From an uncultured Pelagibacteraceae bacterium (lineage in GTDB: Bacteria > Pseudomonadota > Alphaproteobacteria > Pelagibacterales > Pelagibacteraceae), in contig CACCWT010000006.1 of assembly GCA_902549785.1 (NCBI GenBank), positions 1 through 26,344 on the forward strand: DNA of 26,344 nt, written 5' to 3'. The notes below the pieces were generated by a model, which saw only the letters and a program-made list of their open reading frames with translations, ran no database searches and was not told where the DNA came from. The translations under genes were made by a program, and so were the position numbers. Shown here in pieces: positions 9,515 through 16,657 of the stretch (positions are counted from its first letter, which is position 1; each line of letters starts with the position of its first letter).

Positions 9515-9601
9515 GCTAAGTTTTTGAATTAATATAATTAATATAGTCTTAAAATTAAAACTAGTCGACAAAATTTGTAATAATTATAATGTGTTTTTAA
9601 T
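9515..9601. promoter_or_regulatory. Divergent promoter region between purE and the M19 operon
   Basis: This 87-bp, very AT-rich spacer must hold the start sites of both purEK (minus) and the M19-led operon (plus). A perfect TATAAT occurs on plus at 9585-9590, 11 bp before the ATG at 9602, but no convincing -35 stands at the usual distance, and a start from it would give an almost leaderless message. On minus, TTGTCG (complement of 9566-9571) followed about 20 bp later by TATATT is a weak candidate for purE. No riboswitch-like fold was recognised. Confidence 0.4.
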
Positions 9602-10570
9602 ATGAATTATCGAATTGATAATCTTCAATATTGCAACTGGTCAAGAGATATTTTTAAAATCAACAGAGATGCTGGACTGAACGCAGTACATGCGACAGTA
9701 GTATATCATGAGGACTATGATGAATTTTTAATTAAGCTAAAAGAATGGGATAACTTATTTAATGAAAATTCAGATCTAATATTTCTGGGAAAAACTTTTG
9801 AGGATATAATAAAGGCTAAGTCAGAAAATAAAACTGCAATATTTTTTGGCTTTCAAAACTGTTCTCCAATTGAGGATGATATTAATTTAATTGAGAAAGT
9901 TCATCATCATGGATGTAGATTCATGCAACTTACTTACAATAACCAATCTCTTTTAGCTACAGGATGTTATGAAAAAAACGACTCTGGTGTAACAAATTTT
10001 GGAAGAGAAGCTATAAAAGAAATGAATCGAATTGGAATAGTTATTGATATGTCGCATTCAGGTGAAAAAAGTACATTGGACGCTATAGATATTAGTGAAA
10101 AACCAATTACAATTACTCATGCTAATCCATCTTTTTGGCATAGTGCTTTAAGAAATAAATCTGAAACACTTTTAAAACATTTATCAAATAGTGGAGGAAT
10201 GCTTGGGCTTTCTTTGTATGCACATCATCTAAAAGATGGAACGAATTGTAAATTAGATAGCTTTTGTGAAATGGTTGCAAAAACTGTTGAAATAATGGGA
10301 GTAAAAAATATAGGCATTGGTTCTGACCTGTGTTTGAATCAACCAGATAGTATCGTTGAGTGGATGAGGAATGGAACATGGAGTAAAACAAAAAATTATG
10401 GTGAGGGAAGTAAAAGTAAACCAGAATTTCCTGATCAACCTGAATGGTTTGTTGATGCAAGAGGGTTTAGTAATTTAGAAAAAGGATTGAAAAAAATAGG
10501 TTTTAATGAAAATGAAGTAAATGATATTTTAGGAAACAATTGGTTTAATTTTTATAAAGGAATTAATTAA
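9602..10570 (+). CDS. M19-family dipeptidase homologue with altered metal site
   Basis: This 322-residue protein has the TIM-barrel signatures of the M19 (renal dipeptidase) family: RFMQLTYNNQSLLATG, GIVIDMSHSGEKSTLD, ITHANPSF and NIGIGSDL. The family usually binds two zinc ions through an N-terminal HxD, a bridging Glu and two later His. Here the N-terminus reads IDNLQYCNWSRDIF without HxD, and the bridging Glu position appears to be Gln85 (GFQNC), while His152 and His173 remain. It therefore belongs to the divergent IDNLQYCNWS subgroup, which from memory also occurs beside dimethylglycine/betaine genes in pseudomonads. Substrate is unknown and a peptidase role should not be assumed. It leads a four-gene operon; its stop overlaps the next start (TAATG). 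Confidence 0.8.
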   Translation: MNYRIDNLQYCNWSRDIFKINRDAGLNAVHATVVYHEDYDEFLIKLKEWDNLFNENSDLIFLGKTFEDIIKAKSENKTAIFFGFQNCSPIEDDINLIEKVHHHGCRFMQLTYNNQSLLATGCYEKNDSGVTNFGREAIKEMNRIGIVIDMSHSGEKSTLDAIDISEKPITITHANPSFWHSALRNKSETLLKHLSNSGGMLGLSLYAHHLKDGTNCKLDSFCEMVAKTVEIMGVKNIGIGSDLCLNQPDSIVEWMRNGTWSKTKNYGEGSKSKPEFPDQPEWFVDARGFSNLEKGLKKIGFNENEVNDILGNNWFNFYKGIN

Positions 10571-12222
10571 TGGAAATTAAGTTAAGAGACCCTAAATCCC
10601 TGATGAAGTTGTCTAAACTTGGTTCTTTTCATCAATCAAAACTCTCTTTTTTGAGATCTTTCTTAAAAGAGTTTAAAGATTGGAAATATAGTAGAGACCT
10701 TTTTCAATTAAACGACAAAGGATTTGGAAGAGCAATTTACTCTTTTACTAAAGAAAAAAAAACTTATTCTTTAATTTGTTTTGCAAATGAAATTAAGGAT
10801 GACGAAAGATCAGATAGAGTTATTGCCACTAAATGGGATGCTGCATTTACTCTATTTGATGGAATTCCAACAAAAGAAGATGTTGATAGACTTAGTAATA
10901 ATGTGCCTAAACAGGAGGTCGGAAGGCTATCTTATAAAGAACTAACCCTATCAAGAGCTAATAAATCTGTCAGGTTGTTTAATCATGTAGTTGAAAATTT
11001 ATCAAAAGGTCAACAACCAGATAAAGAATTTATATCTAAAGTTGGTTATCTTTATAGAACCACTGCAGTCTATGGATCTGGTAAATTTGGTTTAGCTGAT
11101 AGATTTAGGATTAAAAATAGAGATGAAATTTGTGGGCCATTTAGACTAGAGATGATGTTAGTTTATTTGGTTAGACAATTTACATTTGACCAAGTTAATC
11201 ATATTGCCAAAAGTATAAGTCCGAAGAACGCTGTTGAACTAGATAACAACATCAGCAGAACTCTAGGCATAGGAAATTCTACAGGACTTGGTATGGCACC
11301 ATTTATAGTAAACCATCCCACTCTACTTAACAACTGGATAACTGCTAGAGAAACAGTTTTAAAAAAAATAAGAGAAATAGAAAAAGTTTCTAAAAATGAT
11401 TTAGATATTTTTTATCAGTGTTTAATTAAATCGCTAAAAAATATCACAAGCTGGCACACTGACAGTGAATTTCAAAAAGAAAAAATTAAAAATTTAATAT
11501 TTGATTTAAAAAAATTTATAAAATTTATGAAAGATGAGTTTAAATTTGAAAATTCTTATCAATTTAATAATATTTATATGTGGGCTGAGGAGAATTTAAA
11601 TGATGAGTGTATTGAGTATATTGTTTCTATGATGATGGAGCCATATGATAAAATAGTAGATCCTTTAGTATCTAAAATGAGTTCAAATGAGGAAAAATAC
11701 TTTAATATTCCTGTTGAAAGAACTATCGAGGATTTAAGAAATATAATTGAAAAGAATTACTCTGAAATTTTGAAAATTGATTTTAGTAAGGAAGAAAATA
11801 ATAAAAATTTCTGGTTTATTTCAAAAAATAAAGAGGAGCCAAGAATAGGGGATAGGTATATCGATGATGGATCAAATTTAGAACAACCACTTGCTATCGC
11901 AAGAGATATCAAAAAGCTTTATGACATAGTATTCACAAAAAAAAATAGTTCCAAAATTGGAAAATTTTTATTGGATAATAATCATTTAAGACATGTAGTA
12001 AGAAGAGTATTTATTTCTGAAAAATGTCCTTATGCAGAAATTCAAGATAATACAATTGGTTCTAAATTAATGCCTATTGATATGTTAAGGCTAAAGTTGT
12101 CTTTTTTTGGTGCTATAAAATTTGATCCTAGATCAGACAAATGGTTACGTATTTGCATGTTTCAGGGCGCACCTTTGCCATCAGAACTCTCAAATTTTGA
12201 TAATTATTGGATGTATAATTAA
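10570..12222 (+). CDS. Large conserved-looking protein of unknown function (550 aa)
   Basis: I do not recognise a named family. The 550-residue protein is soluble, without signal peptide or clear membrane helices. The N-terminal third (about 1-290) looks well structured, with Gly-, Arg- and Trp-rich blocks such as DKGFGRAIYSF, IATKWDAAFTLFDGIPT, YLYRTTAVYGSGKFGLADRF, CGPFRLEMMLVYLVRQFTF and GIGNSTGLGMAPFIVNHP. The middle (about 295-430) is Lys/Asn-rich and helical, possibly lineage-specific. The C-terminus regains a compact pattern (NNHLRHVVRRVFISEKCPYA, LRICMFQGAPLP). The SGKFG and GNSTGLG stretches could bind a ligand, but no Walker or Rossmann motif is complete. Overlap with the dipeptidase start and 6-bp spacing to the DUF3726 gene suggest that the three act together. 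Confidence 0.75.
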   Translation: MEIKLRDPKSLMKLSKLGSFHQSKLSFLRSFLKEFKDWKYSRDLFQLNDKGFGRAIYSFTKEKKTYSLICFANEIKDDERSDRVIATKWDAAFTLFDGIPTKEDVDRLSNNVPKQEVGRLSYKELTLSRANKSVRLFNHVVENLSKGQQPDKEFISKVGYLYRTTAVYGSGKFGLADRFRIKNRDEICGPFRLEMMLVYLVRQFTFDQVNHIAKSISPKNAVELDNNISRTLGIGNSTGLGMAPFIVNHPTLLNNWITARETVLKKIREIEKVSKNDLDIFYQCLIKSLKNITSWHTDSEFQKEKIKNLIFDLKKFIKFMKDEFKFENSYQFNNIYMWAEENLNDECIEYIVSMMMEPYDKIVDPLVSKMSSNEEKYFNIPVERTIEDLRNIIEKNYSEILKIDFSKEENNKNFWFISKNKEEPRIGDRYIDDGSNLEQPLAIARDIKKLYDIVFTKKNSSKIGKFLLDNNHLRHVVRRVFISEKCPYAEIQDNTIGSKLMPIDMLRLKLSFFGAIKFDPRSDKWLRICMFQGAPLPSELSNFDNYWMYN

Positions 12223-12228
12223 TTTCGT

Positions 12229-12837
12229 ATGAGAAGTTATAGCGAAATAGAAACTACAATTAAAAGAGCAACTAAGGCTAAAGGTTTTTCATGGGGTATT
12301 TCTGAGGAAGTTGGAAAAAATATAAGATTGCTTGAAATGTTTGGTTTGCCAGGACTTAAAAATCTTAACCAATACTTTAAAATTTATAATATTAGTAACT
12401 TTGAAAATATTGGAGAAATTTCTCCTTCAAATACAGCAAAAGGATATTATTGTCCGGTACTTTGTGGGTTAAATTTTTATGATCAATCACCTGTAATTTT
12501 AAAATTTAATGAAATTGAAATTAATAAAATAGCTTTTCCTCTGATATTTTTATCTTTTTTGAGCAGGGCGTCAGAGATTATTGGTAAAAGAATATTCTTA
12601 AAAATGGACAATAAAGAGTTTTTGTTTAATTTTAATGAATCTATTTATTCTAATTATTTAAGTGGAGACATTTTAGAAAAATCAGACAAAATAAATATTA
12701 AATTTTTAGATAATAAAAATAACTTCTCCGAGGATGACTGGTTAGAAATGCATAAACTTTCAATTAAAACTTATGTCGAGGAAAGCGAGGAGTCTAAATC
12801 AAGAACTGCGGGAGCTGGTTTAACTGATAATGACTGA
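12229..12837 (+). CDS. DUF3726-like protein of unknown function
   Basis: This 202-residue protein opens with YSEIETTIKRATKAKGFSWG followed by ISEEVGKNIRLLEMFGLPGL, and ends SRTAGAGLTDND. From memory this start (an amphipathic helix, then the GxxWGxAEE pattern) and the AGAGLTDND tail are features of the DUF3726 family. Function is unknown. The tail is Gly/Asp-rich and probably conserved for a specific contact. It is soluble with no signal peptide. The gene follows the 550-residue protein by 6 bp and its stop overlaps the next ORF by 8 bp, so it sits in the middle of a tight operon. No catalytic motif is evident. Confidence 0.65.
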   Translation: MRSYSEIETTIKRATKAKGFSWGISEEVGKNIRLLEMFGLPGLKNLNQYFKIYNISNFENIGEISPSNTAKGYYCPVLCGLNFYDQSPVILKFNEIEINKIAFPLIFLSFLSRASEIIGKRIFLKMDNKEFLFNFNESIYSNYLSGDILEKSDKINIKFLDNKNNFSEDDWLEMHKLSIKTYVEESEESKSRTAGAGLTDND

Positions 12838-12997
12838 TAAAATAAAAGATGATTTTTTAGAGAAAAATTTAAAAGATTTAGACGAGATTTGTGAAGAATG
12901 TCATAAAGAAGATGAAAGCGTTACGCAAAATCTAATTATGACAGGATATAAGTTGTGTAAATCTTGCAGAACCTCAAAGACTGTATTTCCTATTTAA
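12830..12997 (+). CDS. 55-residue zinc-ribbon protein
   Basis: This short gene encodes 55 residues with two CxxC knuckles, Cys21-x2-Cys24 (ICEECHK) and Cys43-x2-Cys46 (LCKSCRT), spaced 18 residues apart. That is the layout of a small treble-clef or zinc-ribbon fold. The N-terminal 20 residues are acidic/Lys-rich. It starts at ATG 12830 inside the end of the DUF3726 gene (8-bp overlap), which supports translational coupling and a real gene rather than a chance ORF. Its stop overlaps the end of the convergent Yip1 gene by 4 bp. A role as a small metal-binding partner of the upstream proteins is possible, but no function can be assigned. Confidence 0.65.
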   Translation: MTDKIKDDFLEKNLKDLDEICEECHKEDESVTQNLIMTGYKLCKSCRTSKTVFPI

Positions 12998-13539
12998 CTA
13001 ATATTGCTGACTGGAATTGAGTTCATTCTATTTATAATGAATGTTATTGAGAGAAAAGCAATTATAAGAAAAGATAAAAACACTACTCCAAAAGATTTTA
13101 AATTAGACTTTAAATTTAATATTTGTTTTGTAGATATAATTAAAGAAGCAAATATCCAAAACTGTGTAAGAAAAATAATAGGCAAAACTAAGTCTGGTGT
13201 AACTGCAAAAAATCTTATTAAACCTGGTGCGTGAGCATATCCTACCGCAATTAAAACTTTTTTAAACGGCACCTTACTCCCTTTATCTGGAAAAATTTTC
13301 ACACCTATTACAAATATAAAAATTGCCCAAACAAACCATGTTAATAGGGCTGTCAAACCAGATATACCAACTGAAGTTTTAATAATTGAATTTGCTGCTA
13401 CAGCTCCTGCAACTCCATCAAGTATCATTACAAGACCAGCAAAATAGATTGCAGCTTCTCCAAAATACTTATTTTCTTTATATAAACTTCTATCTAACTT
13501 TAATGATTTAAAAAAAATTTCTAAAAATTGTGCTAGCAT
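12994..13539 (-). CDS. Yip1-domain integral membrane protein
   Basis: This 181-residue protein has about five hydrophobic segments after a short amphipathic N-terminus (MLAQFLEIFFKSLKLDRSLY). The block KVLIAVGYAHAPGLIRFFAV in the middle is the hallmark of bacterial Yip1-family proteins, whose function in bacteria is poorly defined. It probably sits in the inner membrane. It is last on the minus-strand transport/demethylation operon, 38 bp after the DmdA-like gene, with a strong hairpin between. No good Shine-Dalgarno precedes its ATG, since the sequence just upstream is the pyrimidine-rich 3' arm of that hairpin. It converges on the zinc-ribbon gene, with stops overlapping by 4 bp. Confidence 0.75.
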   Translation of the reverse strand: MLAQFLEIFFKSLKLDRSLYKENKYFGEAAIYFAGLVMILDGVAGAVAANSIIKTSVGISGLTALLTWFVWAIFIFVIGVKIFPDKGSKVPFKKVLIAVGYAHAPGLIRFFAVTPDLVLPIIFLTQFWIFASLIISTKQILNLKSNLKSFGVVFLSFLIIAFLSITFIINRMNSIPVSNIS

Positions 13540-13546
13540 TGATTTT

Positions 13547-13571
13547 GAGGGAGGAGTTTTACTCCTCCCTT
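13547..13571. terminator. Perfect GC-rich hairpin between the DmdA-like and Yip1 genes
   Basis: GGGAGGAGT at 13549-13557 pairs perfectly with ACTCCTCCC at 13561-13569 across a 3-base loop, extendable by an A-T pair and a G.T pair. It fills most of the 38-bp gap between two minus-strand genes. On plus it is followed by TTTTAATTTT, the form of an intrinsic terminator for transcripts arriving from the M19 operon through antisense Yip1. On minus no U-run follows, so for the demethylase operon it would act as a partial terminator or a 3'-end stabiliser rather than a full stop. Confidence 0.75.
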
Positions 13572-13577
13572 TTAATT

Positions 13578-14936
13578 TTAACCTTTTACAACTTCTCTAG
13601 TATTTGCGTTGTAAGACTCTTTAAATGGTATATCAACAACTACTGCATCTACAGGTTTGCCTGGAGTTTCAGAATATTTTTCAGGTAAATGCACTTTGAA
13701 TTTAGATCCTACTTTTCCCTTTGGAAAACCATTTGCGTTCAATGTTCCATCAAAAGGTACATATCCCATTGCAATATTTTGTTTTTTTTCTGGATGATAC
13801 CAAGGCGAAGTAATAAACCCAATTGGCTCTCCACCACCTTCATCTGAAATTAACCAAAAATCTGGGGCGTATTCCTCAATTGGCTTTCCACCTAATTCTA
13901 GTCCAACCAATTGAAGTTTATAAGGTTTATGTCCAGCTTTTAAATCAGCTTTCATTTTTTCAAGGGCTTTTTTTCCAACATAGTCAGCTTTTTTATTCCA
14001 TTCACCTTTACCGGATAATGAAACTTGATAACCTAAATTACATTGGAATGGATTGTGTTGATTGTCCATATCTTGACCCCAAGAAAGAATTCCAGCTTGA
14101 ATTCTTCTGTGGTGTGCAGGTGCAATAACCATTAGGTTATGCTTTTTTCCTGCTTCAAGAACTGCATTCCACATATCCTCTGCATATAAAGTACATTCTC
14201 TTAAATATATTTCATATCCGGCCTCACCAGAAAACCCTGATTGAGATATCACGCAACTTCTTCCCCCAACCTTAGCTTCAGCTAAACCATAGAAAGGCAT
14301 ATTATCGAAATCAACTTGATCGCCACATAAATCTTTCATTAATACCTTTGACTTTGGTCCTTGAATTTGAACCGGACTTACATCTATTTCATCTATTTCT
14401 ACATTAAATCTCTCATCAGAGTTAACCCCTTGTAAATAAAGTCCTATATCACTATCAGATAAACTGAACCAAAATTCGTCTTTTGATATTCTTAAAAGTA
14501 TAGGATCATTTAATACACCGCCATATGCATTGCAAAGAATTACATATCTTGCTCTCATTGGAGAGATTTTTGTAGCATCTCTTGTAATTACATAGTCTAC
14601 AAATTTTTCTGCATCAGGACCCTTTACTCTAATTTGTCTTTCAACAGCAACATTCCACATTGTTACATGATTAACAATTGCATCGTACTCGACCATTGCA
14701 CCACCATCTTCAGGTTTTACATAGCCTCTTGGATGATAAATACGATTGTATACAGTTGCTCTCCAACAACCAGCTTGCATTGATAAATGCCAGTATGGTG
14801 ACTTTCTTACACGTGTTGAAATTAACATTTCAACTTTTGTTGGTCCGCTTTGTCTTAAATTATAAGGCACTTTTCTATCAGATTGATCTACTGATGTTAC
14901 GTGTCTTAGCTTACTATAGTCAAATTCTTTAGACAT
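13578..14936 (-). CDS. GcvT-family, DmdA-like tetrahydrofolate-dependent demethylase
   Basis: This 452-residue protein is a GcvT-fold aminomethyltransferase homologue. Blocks such as NVAVERQIRVKGPDAEKFV, GVLNDPILLRISKDEFWFSL, VSPVQIQGPKSKVLMKDL, SGFSGEAGYEIY and ILSWGQDMDNQHNPFQCNLG line up with DMSP demethylase DmdA more closely than with housekeeping GcvT. DmdA has about 365-370 residues; here about 40 extra lie at the N-terminus and the C-terminal domain is longer (about 330-452), so it is probably a paralogue with a different methylated substrate. Expected product is 5-methyl-THF, which the overlapping metF-like gene upstream could oxidise. A clear GGAG Shine-Dalgarno lies before the ATG, inside the last codons of that gene. 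The substrate (DMSP, betaine or another osmolyte) cannot be read from sequence. Confidence 0.75.
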   Translation of the reverse strand: MSKEFDYSKLRHVTSVDQSDRKVPYNLRQSGPTKVEMLISTRVRKSPYWHLSMQAGCWRATVYNRIYHPRGYVKPEDGGAMVEYDAIVNHVTMWNVAVERQIRVKGPDAEKFVDYVITRDATKISPMRARYVILCNAYGGVLNDPILLRISKDEFWFSLSDSDIGLYLQGVNSDERFNVEIDEIDVSPVQIQGPKSKVLMKDLCGDQVDFDNMPFYGLAEAKVGGRSCVISQSGFSGEAGYEIYLRECTLYAEDMWNAVLEAGKKHNLMVIAPAHHRRIQAGILSWGQDMDNQHNPFQCNLGYQVSLSGKGEWNKKADYVGKKALEKMKADLKAGHKPYKLQLVGLELGGKPIEEYAPDFWLISDEGGGEPIGFITSPWYHPEKKQNIAMGYVPFDGTLNANGFPKGKVGSKFKVHLPEKYSETPGKPVDAVVVDIPFKESYNANTREVVKG

Positions 14937-15657
14937 AGTTATTCTCCTTCAACCACTTGTTTGTTTCCTTCAAGCCGCCGAATGTATAAATGTGAAAATA
15001 ATCAGTATGCGATTTAACTTTCCCAATTAGATCATTAGGGTCTTTAGGTTTCAATAAATCTAATGCCTTACTAAAATTAGATTTAAGAAAATTAATGGAA
15101 TTTTTTGCCCCTACAATATTTGCAAACTTTATTAAGCTTGAAATTTTCATTGGCCCAGTTATCCCAACATGAACTGGTATCGTTTGTTTAGAAATAAAAT
15201 CAACGATAGGCTGAGCATCAAGTAACCATTGAGTAACTATATAATCAGCATAAGGCTTTTTATCTATCATAGCTTTTTCTAAATCTGAATCGGATATATC
15301 AGGACTCCCCTCAGGATGTCCAGCAATTCCGATCTTTATCCCATCAAAATATCCTGTTTCTAATATCTGATAGGAGCTATCAAATTTTCCAATTGGTTCA
15401 CGACTACCTCCAATAACAAGAACTTGTTTTACACCTAAATCTTTACATCTTAAAACATACTCTTTTAATTCACTTTCGCTATTAATTGATCTAGCTGGAA
15501 AATGAGGAACTGGGTTAAAACCTTTTTTTACCAAATCTCCAGACTTGTCAGCAGTCTCCTTATAATCACCTCCAGGTAGCATTGTGACATATACATCTTT
15601 CACACTTGGTAAAGTATCAAGATCAGTGTGAGGTCCAATTTCTAATGAAAAATTCAT
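14929..15657 (-). CDS. metF: MetF-like methylenetetrahydrofolate reductase, short form
   Basis: This 242-residue flavoenzyme homologue interconverts 5-methyl-THF and 5,10-methylene-THF. The N-terminal NFSLEIGP strand carries the family Glu, GIKIGIAGHPEGSPDIS matches the MTHFR AGYPEGH flavin-site block, YADYIVTQWLLDAQPIVDFI contains the TQ motif, and IPVHVGITGPMKISSLIKF matches the later strand. It is shorter than usual MetF (about 280-300), with the loss mainly at the C-terminus. Overlap by 8 bp with the DmdA-like gene argues that it handles the methyl-THF made there, running in the oxidative direction in vivo. That direction is inference. The main biosynthetic MetF, if there is another, lies outside this window. 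Confidence 0.85.
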   Translation of the reverse strand: MNFSLEIGPHTDLDTLPSVKDVYVTMLPGGDYKETADKSGDLVKKGFNPVPHFPARSINSESELKEYVLRCKDLGVKQVLVIGGSREPIGKFDSSYQILETGYFDGIKIGIAGHPEGSPDISDSDLEKAMIDKKPYADYIVTQWLLDAQPIVDFISKQTIPVHVGITGPMKISSLIKFANIVGAKNSINFLKSNFSKALDLLKPKDPNDLIGKVKSHTDYFHIYTFGGLKETNKWLKENNYV

Positions 15658-15719
15658 TAATGAATAATTATTTATTTTAAAATAACTGTCTAGAAAAATA
15701 TTAGATCAAAGTGTCAGGG

Positions 15720-16604
15720 TTACTTTTTCTGACCTCTGTGTTTTTGAATTCTTTGACCATACTGCTGTGTAACTCTGTCAAAGATGATTGCTAGAGCCAC
15801 TATTGCCAAACCATTCATCATTCCAAGTGCTAAATATTGATTAGAAATAGCTTGCAAAATAGGCACTCCCAGACCTTTAACGCCTATCATTGATGCAATT
15901 ACCACCATAGCTAAAGCCATCATAATTGTTTGGTTAATTCCAGCAAAAATTGTTGGTAACGACAATGGTATTTGTACAGATTTTAATTTTTGCATTGGAG
16001 TTGCACCAAAAGCCTCACTTGCCTCAAGTGTTTCTTTATCTACTTCTCTTATTCCAAGATTTGTCAGCCTTACTACCGGTGGTAAAGCATAAATACAAAC
16101 TGCCAATAAACCAGGCACTTTTCCAATACCTAAAAGCATAATTATAGGTATAAGGTAAACGAAACTTGGAATAGTTTGCATCATATCCAAAACGGGTAAA
16201 ATTGCTTTTTCTGCTCTGCTTGATTTAGACATTAACACACCAATTGGAATACCGACTACAATACAAACTAATGTTGAAACAGATATTATTGCAACAGTAG
16301 CCATACAGTTTTTCCACATTCCAAAATAACCAATAATCATAAAACAAACTATTGTACCTATTACCAGTTTAATACTTCTTGATCCAATCCATGCCAACAA
16401 AGCAAATACACCTATTACTAATGGCCAAGGACTATTGACTAATAATTTTTCCAACCAAATTAAAAAATGCAAAAGTGGATCAAAAAAACCTTCAATTCCA
16501 TCTCCATAGGCTCTTGAAAATTCTTTAAAACTAGAGTCTATTCCTTTTTTAAGCTCTCTTAAAGCTGTTCGATCCATTACAGGAATTTTATTAAAGAAAT
16601 CCAT
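15720..16604 (-). CDS. proW: ABC transporter permease, betaine/proline-betaine type
   Basis: This 294-residue inner-membrane permease of the OpuAB/ProW type has an N-terminal amphipathic segment, about six to seven membrane spans, and the BPD permease EAA loop (EASEAFGATPMQKLKSVQIP) that docks the ATPase. GSRSIKLVIGTIV and MMQTIPSFVYLIPIIMLLGI are typical ProW blocks. The frame opens at a TTG at 16616; I chose the ATG at 16604 (MDFFNKIPVMDR). It follows the substrate-binding gene with a perfect hairpin between. No ABC ATPase is found next to it or anywhere in the window, although a transporter of this class needs one. The substrate is inferred as betaine or a similar quaternary compound from the neighbouring genes. 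Confidence 0.9.
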   Translation of the reverse strand: MDFFNKIPVMDRTALRELKKGIDSSFKEFSRAYGDGIEGFFDPLLHFLIWLEKLLVNSPWPLVIGVFALLAWIGSRSIKLVIGTIVCFMIIGYFGMWKNCMATVAIISVSTLVCIVVGIPIGVLMSKSSRAEKAILPVLDMMQTIPSFVYLIPIIMLLGIGKVPGLLAVCIYALPPVVRLTNLGIREVDKETLEASEAFGATPMQKLKSVQIPLSLPTIFAGINQTIMMALAMVVIASMIGVKGLGVPILQAISNQYLALGMMNGLAIVALAIIFDRVTQQYGQRIQKHRGQKK

Positions 16605-16616
16605 AATTTTACTCAA

Positions 16617-16642
16617 CCAAACCCACTAAAGAGTGGGTTTGG
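16617..16642. terminator. Perfect 11-bp intercistronic hairpin after the binding-protein gene
   Basis: CCAAACCCACT (16617-16627) and AGTGGGTTTGG (16632-16642) are exact reverse complements around an AAAG loop. The element lies between the substrate-binding gene stop and the permease ATG, 12 bases before the latter. No U-run follows on the minus-strand transcript, so it is not a full intrinsic terminator. Such stems after abundant binding-protein messages commonly protect the upstream mRNA and lower expression of downstream cistrons; that role is inferred here. Confidence 0.75.
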
Positions 16643-16657
16643 CAATATTTTATTTTA

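Noticed and set aside
9515..9571. Longer purE start at TTG 9571; similar TTG extensions at 6407, 7330 and 16616
   Set aside because: In each case an internal ATG matches the usual family length or removes a gene overlap, and the added residues show no conserved features.
13578..14936. Direct naming of the GcvT-family gene as dmdA (DMSP demethylase)
   Set aside because: The core blocks resemble DmdA, but the protein is about 80 residues longer at both ends, so the substrate cannot be assumed.
15672..15685. 14-bp perfect palindrome TTATTTTAAAATAA between the permease and metF-like genes
   Set aside because: It consists only of A and T in a very AT-rich spacer, where such palindromes are expected by chance, and no promoter element is aligned with it.
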